Part shown: positions 1-6,389 of the stretch, piece by piece | How positions within the stretch are numbered: the first letter of the stretch is position 1 | Layout of the letters: the number at the start of each line of letters is the position of its first letter | From: UBA9647 sp049522195 | GTDB taxonomy: Bacteria > Bacteroidota > Ignavibacteria > UBA10030 | NCBI GenBank assembly: GCA_049522195.1 | Contig: JBEKOB010000082.1 | Location: 1-17,624 of the forward strand | Direction: 5' to 3' | Length of the DNA: 17,624 nucleotides | Position numbers and translations under genes: made by a program | Notes under the pieces: model-generated | What the model saw: only the letters and a program-made list of their open reading frames with translations | Databases searched by the model: none | Told to the model about the DNA's origin: nothing

Positions 1-2
1 GC

Positions 3-656
3 TCGACAGGACAAACTCTTTACACGCCACCACCTGCGCAAACCATCGCTCGCCTGATCGGTAACTGGGAGAACTACGCCAACGATCCGTCCGAGTCGAT
101 TGATCCTTTGATGAAGTGTGCGATTGCACACTACCAGTTTGAAGCAATCCATCCCTTCCTCGATGGCAATGGTCGGGTGGGAAGAATCATGATGGTGCTC
201 TCTATTATTCAGCAGAAGCTTCTCACGTATCCTATTCTCTATATCAGCGGTTATATCAACAGACACCGCTCAGAATACTACAAATTGTTGCGGGAGGTCA
301 GTACTAAAGAGAACTGGGCCGAGTTTATCGGCTTCATGCTCAAGGGATTTCACCTGCAAGCGCGTGAGACCAAAGAAGTACTCCTTGAGATTGTGAATCT
401 GTTGGAAAAGACCAAGAACCAGATCCATAAGGATCACAAGAAGATCTATTCCGCCGATCTCGTAGAAGCGCTTTTTGAATTCCCCATCATTACCCCCGTC
501 AATCTCGGCAAGCGACTGGAAGTGAACTACCGTACAGCCAGTCGCTATCTCGCTCAACTTGCCCGAGGCAAGGTACTGAGGGAGAGCTATATCGGCAAGT
601 ATCACCTGTACATCAACAAGCCGCTCCTCTCTCTCTTGAAGGAAAATCAGCATTGA
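3..656 (+). CDS. Fic family protein (5' end outside window)
   Basis: The frame is open from the first bases of the window, so the N-terminus lies upstream. The first visible residues include a TPPP stretch of the kind that precedes the Fic fold. The core motif HPFLDGNGRVGR (about 50 residues into the visible part) matches the Fic signature HxFx[D/E]GNGRxxR, with the catalytic His, the acidic residue and both Arg present. The last 70 residues (NLGKRLEVNYRTASRYLAQL) look like a winged-helix DNA-binding domain, common at the C-terminus of stand-alone bacterial Fic proteins. Fic enzymes usually transfer AMP from ATP to Ser, Thr or Tyr hydroxyls of target proteins. The inhibitory helix, if present, would be in the missing N-terminus or cannot be judged. 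The target is unknown. The neighbouring toxin-antitoxin-like genes suggest an accessory island. Confidence 0.9.
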   Translation, partial: STGQTLYTPPPAQTIARLIGNWENYANDPSESIDPLMKCAIAHYQFEAIHPFLDGNGRVGRIMMVLSIIQQKLLTYPILYISGYINRHRSEYYKLLREVSTKENWAEFIGFMLKGFHLQARETKEVLLEIVNLLEKTKNQIHKDHKKIYSADLVEALFEFPIITPVNLGKRLEVNYRTASRYLAQLARGKVLRESYIGKYHLYINKPLLSLLKENQH

Positions 657-745
657 TGGGATAGGAGAAGCGCAGTTGTGCGTGAGCGTCAGTGAATCCA
701 AAAAGAGGTTTCTTAACGAAGACGAACGAGTCATATTGTGAATAT

Positions 746-804
746 GCTTATTTTAGTTTATGGCCGTAAAGTAAAATAAGCGAATTCGAATTTTACTCGA
801 GTAA
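746..804. repeat. Three abutting palindromes
   Basis: Positions 746-781 form a 36-base near-perfect palindrome. The arms GCTTATTTTA (746-755) and TAAAATAAGC (772-781) pair fully, the centre TTTATGGCCGTAAA continues the symmetry, and there is a single G/G mismatch (756/771) and one T/G pair (761/766). It is followed almost without gap by AATTCGAATT (783-792) and then the perfect 12-base TTACTCGAGTAA (793-804). As RNA the first could fold into a long hairpin. As DNA the set could be operator sites, a cruciform or an element end. It lies about 90 bases after the Fic gene and lacks the T-run of an intrinsic terminator. Confidence 0.8.
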
Positions 805-875
805 TTTCGCTGTAGAATTGACCTGATCTCTCCTGGTGGGATAAAGTGCTTGAAAGAGCGAGGGTATGTTTCTGA

Positions 876-1013
876 ATGGATCAACGCTGCAACCTTGAAT
901 GTCCGGTCGATATCACCGAAAATTCAAGTATGGAGGTGCTCAGGAAACTAGATGATGTGCCCGCCCAACTGGTTGACGACTTGTTGACAACTTGCAGGAG
1001 CGTTGGCAGTTGA
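876..1013 (+). CDS. Possible 45-aa ORF, unknown
   Basis: ATG at 876 opens a 45-codon frame ending at TGA 1011-1013. The second half (MEVLRKLDDVPAQLVDDLL) has an amphipathic, protein-like composition with acidic and leucine residues. I recognise no family. A GAGGG stretch lies 11-12 bases before the ATG, further away than usual. It may be the remnant of a longer gene or a chance frame. Confidence 0.2.
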   Translation: MDQRCNLECPVDITENSSMEVLRKLDDVPAQLVDDLLTTCRSVGS

Positions 1014-1170
1014 ACAATCTCGGCAGAGCTGTCTCCCACCCGGGCTTTTCTTATTTAGCAAGGAGGATATAAAGCGTCATCATCGTCAACCTGCCTTACG
1101 CCGTAATCAGAACAGACAAAGGCTCTCTCGGAGGAGTTGCGAAGCAGCAGAGGAGTGATTATATTACATT

Positions 1171-1392
1171 ATGAGCATCCCATGGCTTGCAGACGATGAG
1201 TGGTTTGATTGGTACCGGCTCACGCCAGTAGAGCGTTGGAACGAAACCGAGAAACTCTGGTCATTCTACCTAGCTTCAGGAGGCTCCCTCGATCCAGAAC
1301 CCGATTCACAAAGTCCTTTCGACTCTCAATTCCCGCGGCGTCCAAGCATTGTTGATGGGGGGGCAGGCGTGTGTTCTGTACGGCGGCGCTGA
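1171..1392 (+). CDS. Small protein upstream of and overlapping an NTase gene
   Basis: A 73-residue product starting at ATG 1171. It is rich in Trp and acidic residues at the N-terminus (DDEWFDWYRLTPVERW) and has a motif GGSLDPEPDSQSPFD near residues 37-51; after about residue 52 it becomes Arg-rich and unstructured. I have the impression that short proteins with this DEWFxWYRLTPxER...GGSLDPEPDxQSPF pattern recur upstream of nucleotidyltransferase genes, but I cannot verify it here. Its last 44 bases overlap the called NTase gene, and the two frames are both open from 1274 to 1392. It could be a separate translationally coupled protein, or the N-terminal half of a frameshift product. No catalytic motif is visible. 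Confidence 0.6.
   Translation: MSIPWLADDEWFDWYRLTPVERWNETEKLWSFYLASGGSLDPEPDSQSPFDSQFPRRPSIVDGGAGVCSVRRR
1278..1283 (+). promoter_or_regulatory. Internal AGGAGG ribosome-binding site
   Basis: A perfect AGGAGG inside the small upstream gene, where it encodes part of the GGS motif. It sits 8 bases before an ATC codon (1292) and 20 bases before an ATT codon (1304) in the nucleotidyltransferase frame. No ATG, GTG or TTG occurs in that frame before 1349. It may drive re-initiation of the downstream gene at a rare start codon, or stimulate a frameshift. Confidence 0.4.
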
Positions 1393-2050
1393 ATTTAGCC
1401 GGGATACGGACATCGCTATCTTGGCGTCGAACGAGAATCTCGAACTGCTTAGAGCCGCACTTCGCGTGCTCTCCGCTCGCAGAATAGCGCTTCCGCCATT
1501 TGATCTCCAATACCTCGTGTGTGGCCATGCAGTGCACTTCCGGTGTTATCACCCAGAGGCGATGAAGATGCGCATCGACGTGATGTCACAGATGCGAGGG
1601 GTGGATCCGTTTGAGCAGTTGTGGGAACGGCGTCAGAGGTTCGTTGCTGGTGGAGATGAAACATACAACGTATTGTCTCTTCCCGACCTCATTCGCGCCA
1701 AGAAGACTCAACAGGACAAAGACTGGCCAATGATTTGCAGACTTATCGAAGCGGATTATGTGGGACATCCCGATCCAACTTCACAGAAAGCAGCATTCTG
1801 GCTCATGGAGTCACGAACGCCAGGGATGCTGATGGAACTTTCTGAGAAATTTCCTGGGCTGGCAAGCTCGCTGCAAGCTGTCCGTGCCGCAGTCACTTAT
1901 GTCGTGGCAGGAGATGTTGTCGGGGTAGAGGCCGAGTTGGAGCGTGAAGAGAAAACTGAGCGGGAAGCGGATCGCAAGTATTGGGAACCGCTGCGGAAAG
2001 AACTCGAAGCACTCCGAGATCTTGGATTCGAGACGGAAGAAGCAGTCTGA
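1349..2050 (+). CDS. Nucleotidyltransferase, AbiEii/MNT-like
   Basis: The sequence GGQACVLYGGAEFSRDTDIAI matches the pol-beta-type nucleotidyltransferase core: a GG...YG loop followed by S-x-D-x-D, whose two aspartates bind metal. Further on, LPDLIRAKKTQQDKDWPMI resembles a conserved segment of AbiEii-like/DUF6036-type NTases. The last 40 residues are highly charged and probably helical. Such proteins often act in toxin-antitoxin or abortive-infection systems by transferring a nucleotide to RNA or protein; the acceptor here is unknown. The first standard start is TTG 1349, but the frame is open from 1274 and encodes HKVLSTLNSRGVQALLMGG. Its helix leads straight into the GG motif, as in relatives, so the true N-terminus probably lies upstream (ATC 1292, ATT 1304 or by frameshift). 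No obvious partner toxin is adjacent apart from the overlapping small gene. Confidence 0.75.
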   Translation: MLMGGQACVLYGGAEFSRDTDIAILASNENLELLRAALRVLSARRIALPPFDLQYLVCGHAVHFRCYHPEAMKMRIDVMSQMRGVDPFEQLWERRQRFVAGGDETYNVLSLPDLIRAKKTQQDKDWPMICRLIEADYVGHPDPTSQKAAFWLMESRTPGMLMELSEKFPGLASSLQAVRAAVTYVVAGDVVGVEAELEREEKTEREADRKYWEPLRKELEALRDLGFETEEAV

Positions 2051-2191
2051 AAAATGCCTGTCAATGACGATCGTACTTGTTGGCCAAGACCCATAACCAT
2101 TGACTGTTGCTCATTGTGTTCACTTGTCGCAGCACGAGCATCCGCACTGTCTCAGCGAGGGATATGAGTCGAAGAGAGAGGAGGATCTACC

Positions 2192-2488
2192 TTGAGAAAG
2201 CTGAAAAAAATACCAAAGTTTAAGTCCACCGCTGCAGAGGAACGGTTCTGGGCCACTCGCGATTCAATAGACTACATTGACTTCTCTCAGGTAGAGCTAG
2301 GCTTCTTTCCAGAACTGAAGCCTTCAAGCAAAACCATTTCAATCCGACTGCCCCAATCACTTCTTGAAGCTATCAAGCTCCTTGCCAACAAGAAGGACAT
2401 TCCCTATCAGTCGATGCTAAAAGTTTTACTGGCCGAAAAGGTTCGCGAGGCTCTCAGTCTGAATTCCAGAAAAGGGAGCGCTGCTTGA
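2192..2488 (+). CDS. CopG/BrnA-type antitoxin, orphan
   Basis: A 98-residue protein with the layout of the CopG-antitoxin/BrnA family. An N-terminal KKIPKFKSTAAEERFW segment is followed by a short D-Y-I-D-F linker and then a ribbon-helix-helix part (KTISIRLPQSLLEAIKLLANKKDIPYQSMLKVLLAEKV, residues about 48-85). These proteins bind DNA as dimers and neutralise a BrnT/RelE-like ribonuclease encoded next to them. The start is TTG 2192, supported by AGAGAGGAGG ending 7 bases upstream; no ATG fits. The 140 bases upstream and the sequence downstream hold no toxin gene, so the antitoxin appears solitary or its toxin has been lost. Confidence 0.85.
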   Translation: MRKLKKIPKFKSTAAEERFWATRDSIDYIDFSQVELGFFPELKPSSKTISIRLPQSLLEAIKLLANKKDIPYQSMLKVLLAEKVREALSLNSRKGSAA

Positions 2489-2537
2489 GGCCGGATGGCT
2501 CCGGCACGGGAGTCACCTCATCGGCACTGACACTTAA

Positions 2538-2753
2538 TGTGCTTGTGCATCTGCAATGGAGTCCTCGATAAGCCATTATTCCGCCAAATCGCAGAATATG
2601 TCTGACGTTGCCCGAGACATTGGTATCTCGGTGCCAACGGTAAAGACGTGGATTTCGGTTCTAGAAGCATCCTACATTGTCTTCTTTCTCCCGCCGTAAT
2701 ACAATAACCTCGGAAAGCGAATTGTGAAAAGTCCAAGGATGATCGTGTTTTGA
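2538..2753 (+). pseudogene. DUF4143-type AAA ATPase remnant
   Basis: The frame from 2538 reads NMSDVARDIGISVPTVKTW and ISVLEASYIVFFLPP, then an in-frame TAA (2697-2699), then YNNLGKRIVKSPRMIVF and a TGA at 2751. This matches the C-terminal DUF4143 part of the AAA_14-type ATPases: a helix-turn-helix, the (L)SxLEASYI motif, then PPYxxNxGKRxVKSPK. One tyrosine-like codon has become a stop, and the usual FYDTGL continuation is missing. The ATPase half and the rest are absent. It is a decayed fragment between two orphan antitoxins. Confidence 0.8.
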
Positions 2754-2818
2754 TGGTTTCGAAGACGTTGAACATGTTCTATAGAATAATTATCTTGGTC
2801 CAGCAAAGGAGCAAAACT

Positions 2819-3040
2819 ATGTCTAGCACTACGATTGCACATATGACAAAGAAGGAATTTGCCCAAATTCTTTCAACTGTCGTGGAGCAAAAACTTGTCG
2901 AACTATTTGGCGATCCCGATGAAGGACTCGTCATAAAAGAGCACCTCCGAAAGCGGCTCCTCCGCCAGAAGAACGCCGTAGCCAAAGGAGAGAGAGGAAT
3001 GACTCTCTCCGATGCTGCACGACGACTTGGCCTGGGGTAA
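2819..3040 (+). CDS. Small antitoxin-like protein
   Basis: A 73-residue product from ATG 2819, chosen over upstream starts because AAAGGAG (2805-2811) sits 7 bases before it. The core KKEFAQILSTVVEQKLVELFGDPDEGLVI followed by a basic helix and KGERGMTLSDAARRLGLG resembles small antitoxin-like proteins with a DPDEGLxL...RGERG...A..LGL pattern, often found before RelE/ParE toxins. The C-terminal part could be a short helix-turn-helix. No toxin follows; a hairpin terminator begins 27 bases after the stop. The function is inferred from resemblance only. Confidence 0.65.
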   Translation: MSSTTIAHMTKKEFAQILSTVVEQKLVELFGDPDEGLVIKEHLRKRLLRQKNAVAKGERGMTLSDAARRLGLG

Positions 3041-3066
3041 CGGTACTTGCCCCCGTTCGAAGATCG

Positions 3067-3113
3067 AACAAAGAATCCTCATAGGTGAAGATCGGCGGCG
3101 ATTCTTTGTTTTG
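3067..3113 (+). terminator. Probable terminator after antitoxin-like gene
   Basis: AACAAAGAATC (3067-3077) pairs perfectly with GATTCTTTGTT (3100-3110), a long stem with a 22-base loop, followed by a short T run. It lies 27 bases after the stop of the 2819-3040 gene. Confidence 0.5.
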
Positions 3114-3208
3114 CTCAGGAGTTGTCCAGACATAACCTCAGCGCCATTTCAAGAATCGGCCGGAGGGTACAGATCGATGTAAGATTTTGGTAGGATTTCT
3201 GTTTGCGT

Positions 3209-3250
3209 ACACAAAACATCCCCATTAACGCTGGGGATTTTCTTTTTGTG
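3209..3250 (+). terminator. Rho-independent terminator
   Basis: ATCCCCA (3218-3224) and TGGGGAT (3232-3238) form a 7-base stem with a 7-base loop, followed by TTTCTTTTTGTG. Flanking A-rich and T-rich arms (ACACAAAA and TTTTGTGT) extend the pairing. It could act on both strands and may also end the leftward repressor transcript. Confidence 0.7.
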
Positions 3251-3443
3251 TTTTATCTCCTGAATCTAGCGCGTCTGACAGTTTCTCCATCCAGACGATT
3301 CAAGAGATTTAGCAACTCCAGTACTAAAGAAGTCCATAACTTCCACGCCCGCAAAAACCCCCGCTCGATTAATCAGGGTTGATTGTCCAGCTTGGAGGAA
3401 ACTGGATGATTGCTACCGGTCCGACGTTTATTAAAACATCCGG

Positions 3444-4148
3444 TCATAGTTCAGACTGCTTATGGGGATTTTCGGATCTCGAGTAAAACGTGCAGAGGAT
3501 CGGACAGATAATTTCTTCGGATGCGACAAACGGTTCGGCCTGTTTTAAAGAACTGGGCATGAGAAGCTTTACCTGGCTATTGTCAGTGACCACCCTCCGG
3601 ATTTTTGTGGATTCCTCCGAAACGATGACCGCCAAGCCTTCAGAAAATCTGCCCGCCCTGCGTGAAACCAACAACGTGTCCCCTTTGAAAAAGAGGGGCT
3701 CCGTCGAGCTGTCATCGACCTGAAGGCAGAAGCAATCCCTCAGTTCGAACTCCGAAAAGGGGATTAGACTCCCCGATTTTTTTAAGATGATGCTCCCCCC
3801 GGCGGCATGGACGCTTGCCGCCAACGGAAAGGAGAGCGTCTCTTTCCTCAATCCGGTGCCCGTATCGTGAGGCCGCCCTGCCTGGCGCTCACTTTTCGGT
3901 TGCCACCCCTTTTCAGGAAGCTCCAGAGCGATCGACCCATCATTTTTTAAATCCAACCTGTAGCCCAACTTTTCTTGTATTAATCTAAGCAGCCTTAGCC
4001 TGACCGTCTGGCTCCTGCCGGCTCGCCAGCGTGCGACTGTCCCAGGATGAATGCCCAGCTTGCTGCAAAGGCCTGTATCTGTAAGCTTCTCATTTTTGGC
4101 AATTTCATCCCAAATCTCGATGAATTTTTTTGCAGAAATTTCGTCCAT
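3444..4148 (-). CDS. Phage-type repressor, HTH + S24/LexA-like
   Basis: A 234-residue protein. Residues about 24-42 (DTGLCSKLGIHPGTVARWR) form a helix-turn-helix. The C-terminal half looks like the LexA/CI self-cleavage fold: a candidate Ala-Gly cleavage site HAAGG (A116-G117) and a segment VDDSSTEPLFFKGDTLLV, where S148 aligns with the nucleophile of the usual GDSMxP motif. The expected catalytic Lys of the (V/L)KR motif reads IRRV (R184-R185), with K182 two residues earlier, so cleavage ability is uncertain. CI-like proteins hold phage or mobile-element genes silent until DNA damage triggers cleavage. The gene is divergent from the rightward cassette and shares with it an A+T-rich intergenic region with dyads, which fits control of both. 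ATG 4148 is taken as the start. Confidence 0.85.
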   Translation of the reverse strand: MDEISAKKFIEIWDEIAKNEKLTDTGLCSKLGIHPGTVARWRAGRSQTVRLRLLRLIQEKLGYRLDLKNDGSIALELPEKGWQPKSERQAGRPHDTGTGLRKETLSFPLAASVHAAGGSIILKKSGSLIPFSEFELRDCFCLQVDDSSTEPLFFKGDTLLVSRRAGRFSEGLAVIVSEESTKIRRVVTDNSQVKLLMPSSLKQAEPFVASEEIICPILCTFYSRSENPHKQSEL

Positions 4149-4189
4149 GGGGTTGAAATTCCCTTTTTTAAATGCTATATATAGATAGG

Positions 4190-4215
4190 GAACAATATGA
4201 TATTATATATTGTTC
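4190..4215. promoter_or_regulatory. Candidate repressor operator, 26-bp dyad
   Basis: GAACAATAT (4190-4198) and ATATTGTTC (4207-4215) are perfect inverted arms separated by 8 bases. The site lies between the divergent repressor and the rightward cassette, within the leader of the repressor transcript predicted below. Operator function is inferred from position and symmetry. Confidence 0.5.
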
Positions 4216-4225
4216 ATGATATATG

Positions 4226-4255
4226 CGTTGTTTACAGGCAGTATTATACACAACG
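4226..4255. promoter_or_regulatory. Second candidate operator dyad
   Basis: CGTTGT (4226-4231) and ACAACG (4250-4255) are inverted arms around the predicted -10 box of the leftward promoter. Protein binding here would block that promoter. Its arms share the TTGT/ACAA core with the 4190-4215 dyad. Confidence 0.35.
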
Positions 4256-4271
4256 TTTCATTCAAATGCAA
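4243..4271 (-). promoter_or_regulatory. Predicted sigma-70-type promoter of the repressor
   Basis: On the minus strand, TTGCAT (4271 to 4266) and TATAAT (4248 to 4243) are separated by exactly 17 bases. This is a good match to the -35/-10 consensus and points at the repressor gene. Some FCB bacteria use different promoter sequences, so this is a prediction. Confidence 0.5.
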
Positions 4272-4305
4272 GAGAATTTTACTAAAACAATAAAAGGAGA
4301 AAAGT

Positions 4306-5331
4306 ATGGAAAACAGCGACGTGAAAAATCAAAACCTCGCCGGTCCTATTAAGGCAAATCGGCGGAGTTTTAGAAAACAAGGCCACGAGTCTGAACCGTC
4401 AGGAGCGAACAGGCCAGGAGGCGGCTCGGAGATGAATGCTCTCGGACATGGTCTCTCTGCGGGAAAGTCCGTTATCAAGACCAAGTACTATGAGGAGTCG
4501 GAGGAGGATTTCAATAATATTCTCAGAGAGTTGCGCTCATCCTGTGCGCCGCAAGGGGCTTTGGAGGAGGAGATCGTAAGGGGACTTGCGTTCGATGTCC
4601 ACTGCGCCAGACGTGGTGAATTGTATGAAAATGCAGTCCTCAGGCGAAATGAACAAGAAGCAATCCGACGGCTCGAGGCAGAACTTGGCATTCCTGATTT
4701 GAAAGAAAACATACATGATGCGGAGGCCCAGTCCGAGTCAGTTGGGCGCCTCGCGAAATCACTCTCACTTCTCCGCGATGACTTCGCACAAGGAACCGAC
4801 TTTGATTTTGGAAAACACCATGATGCGTTGAAGTTCCTATATGAAAAGATGTGGGCGTGCGGAGACCTATGTGTAAAGATGTTGCTCGAAAGGGCATGGA
4901 GGCTCGAACGCTTTCACCTCCTTATAAAGGAGGACAAGCTCTCCCAAGGTCCTGCAGCCGCTTTTTGCCAAGACGTCGTGACGGATATAGAACGACACAT
5001 GGGAAAAAAGAACGCTGACGTGATCCGCATGTACAAGGAGCTCAAGCAGAAACAGAAGGAGTTCAACAGGCGAATGCCTGAAGAAACCATGCGTTGTCTG
5101 GTGCCGCACAAAGAGGATCTCGAGAGACTTGATCGCTTCTATTCAATGCGAGATCGCAGAACCGCTAAACGCTTTGAACTGCTGGCAAGGGTCCAGTGTG
5201 CGCGCCACAATGGGGCGCAGCTGATTGTAGCGAAGAGCCTTCCAGGACACAGTTGCAGCAACGCGATTGAAAGCTCAGCTCCTTCGAGCCCGCAATCGAC
5301 GACGAAGGAGGATACAGATCATGTCTCTTGA
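4306..5331 (+). CDS. NALxHGL-type protein, unknown function
   Basis: A 341-residue, mostly helical and highly charged protein with no membrane segment. After a basic, Gly-rich N-terminus comes NALGHGLSAG (residues 44-53), then EEDFNNILRELRSSCAPQGALEEE. This layout recalls a widespread family of uncharacterised proteins that begin with NAxKHGLxA and continue with EDFxxLLxELRxxxxPxxxxEEE. Its role is unknown. The central and C-terminal parts contain long helices (about 110-150 and 225-280), possibly coiled coil. The Ser/Thr-rich tail looks disordered. The start ATG 4306 follows AAAAGGAGA with good spacing. It is the first gene to the right of the repressor and overlaps the next gene by 11 bases, so it is probably a repressor-controlled early gene. 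Confidence 0.75.
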   Translation: MENSDVKNQNLAGPIKANRRSFRKQGHESEPSGANRPGGGSEMNALGHGLSAGKSVIKTKYYEESEEDFNNILRELRSSCAPQGALEEEIVRGLAFDVHCARRGELYENAVLRRNEQEAIRRLEAELGIPDLKENIHDAEAQSESVGRLAKSLSLLRDDFAQGTDFDFGKHHDALKFLYEKMWACGDLCVKMLLERAWRLERFHLLIKEDKLSQGPAAAFCQDVVTDIERHMGKKNADVIRMYKELKQKQKEFNRRMPEETMRCLVPHKEDLERLDRFYSMRDRRTAKRFELLARVQCARHNGAQLIVAKSLPGHSCSNAIESSAPSSPQSTTKEDTDHVS

Positions 5332-5686
5332 CGAGCAATTCATAGGAATCAAATCTCGAAGTGAGGAATGCGCGATCTGCCAGGCGGCCCCCAGACTGAA
5401 TGAGATCACAATGGACCTCCTCCTGTCGCGCAAAGCACCGGAGGAGATCATCTGTCCATATCAACAGCAGTTCATTCGTCGTCTGGATAGATGTGCGACG
5501 CTGGAGGACTTGGCAATACATGCCGAACACTGCGACAAGGCCATGGTGCCTGATGACTATGTTTTTGATCCGACCAAATACGAGGAGGGAGAGAGACAAA
5601 GTTACCGTGACGAAAGGGAGCGGTTGAAGAAGGAAGCTGAAACACGAGTACCGCCTTTCCGTCTCCAACCTGATGATATCCGGTGA
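5321..5686 (+). CDS. Small CxxC/HxxHC putative zinc protein
   Basis: A 121-residue product from ATG 5321, preceded by GAAGGAGG about 10 bases upstream. The in-frame upstream extension to 5267 is Arg-rich and lies inside the preceding gene, so I left it out. C17-x2-C20 (ECAICQAAPR) and H67-x2-H70-C71 (IHAEHC) frame a helical segment. This resembles CxxC...HxxHC modules in which one Cys pair and a His/Cys cluster hold zinc around a short DNA-binding region. Several phage and mobile-element proteins share this arrangement. The C-terminus is charged and probably flexible. It overlaps the upstream gene by 11 bases, which suggests coupled translation. The function is unknown; DNA binding is inferred. 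Confidence 0.7.
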   Translation: MSLDEQFIGIKSRSEECAICQAAPRLNEITMDLLLSRKAPEEIICPYQQQFIRRLDRCATLEDLAIHAEHCDKAMVPDDYVFDPTKYEEGERQSYRDERERLKKEAETRVPPFRLQPDDIR

Positions 5687-6138
5687 CCCGTGCAGCATGT
5701 AGCAGAAGCGGTGTTCGCGTTGCATATGCACGCGCAACTGAGGGGGAAGTTCAGGTTGAATCAGATCATGGGGATAGAGCGATACTTGACACGCGGCTAG
5801 GGAAAGTCCTTCGGGAAGCTGGAGCAGAGTGAACTTCTGCTTGCCTTGGTGCACGGCCGATCCTGCAAACTATCCTTCGAATGGAGTGCGAGGGAAGATG
5901 CTCATGCCTCTCTTTAGTGGCAATCAGGATCACACGGAAGAGGAAGTCCAAGATTTGCATCGATGGCTCTTTGTGTGAAGGACCCGCTGAAGGTGTCCTC
6001 TGATTTAATGTGGTACCACTTGGCGTGGAGATGGCGGAGAACTGAGCGGAGATGAGAATGTCGACTTGGTGATTTGAAAATGGCCCGCACGATCGACAGC
6101 GCGTGCGCCGATTGAGATGCCCGGCTATATTCGTTTCA

Positions 6139-6266
6139 TGCGGAGAGGCTTCGGGGTCGAGTGTAGCCGAGCGATCCCGGGGCTTCGCCGCGAGGAGATG
6201 GGAACGGTACCGCAGAGCCCGAACGGTTTGTTCGTGCGACCGGAGAAGGTCTGACTCGGAACCGTT
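6139..6266 (+). ncRNA. Candidate structured RNA
   Basis: Three elements lie in sequence. (1) A long hairpin pairs 6139-6159 with 6172-6192: 21 positions with one A/G mismatch, five T/G pairs and a 12-base loop. (2) AACGGTACCG (6203-6212) pairs with CGGAACCGTT (6257-6266) with one mismatch. (3) This second stem encloses two small hairpins: CGAAC/GTTCG (6220-6224 with 6230-6234) and GACC/GGTC (6238-6241 with 6248-6251). Together they draw a hairpin followed by a three-way junction. The T/G pairs are allowed only in a plus-strand transcript; on the minus strand they would be A/C mismatches. It could be a leader of the sigma-like gene, a separate RNA or part of a repeat element. I recognise no Rfam family. 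Confidence 0.3.
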
Positions 6267-6389
6267 TAATAATATCTGGTTTAGGAGCTTGGGACTCGGG
6301 ACCTTGGCTTTCTGCAAAACGAAACCCATAATTGCTGAATTTGAATTGTTTTGAAGGAAATCGCAAAAATGAGTGACAGAAATAGACGA

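Larger units (their letters stand above)
657..1170. other. Intergenic stretch with palindromes and weak ORFs
   Basis: No recognisable gene lies here. It contains the palindrome cluster at 746-804 and one short open frame at 876-1013. A strong ribosome-binding-like AAGGAGG near 1061-1067 is not followed by a usable start codon: the frame after it reads SVIIVNLPYAVIRTDKGS and then runs to a stop at about 1174 without an ATG, GTG or TTG near the site. This suggests decayed coding sequence rather than plain spacer. Confidence 0.5.
3041..3443. other. Gene-free stretch with two terminators
   Basis: I see no convincing gene. The stretch holds a small hairpin GTTCGA-AGA-TCGAAC (3055-3069) that overlaps the first terminator arm and could compete with it. 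It also holds the two terminator-like structures listed separately, and then plain sequence up to the convergent end of the repressor gene. Confidence 0.5.

Noticed and set aside
3406..3486. A 26-codon ORF with TTGGAGG before its ATG
   Set aside because: Very short, it overlaps the 3' end of the convergent repressor gene and has no protein-like pattern.
5165..5854. A 229-codon minus-strand frame
   Set aside because: It lies opposite two plus-strand genes with good ribosome-binding sites and shows no recognisable motif.
5872..5890. TTCGAAT flanked by CC and GG, like a tRNA T-loop
   Set aside because: The five-base T stem does not pair (TATCC with GGAGT has two mismatches), and no acceptor, D or anticodon arms fit upstream.
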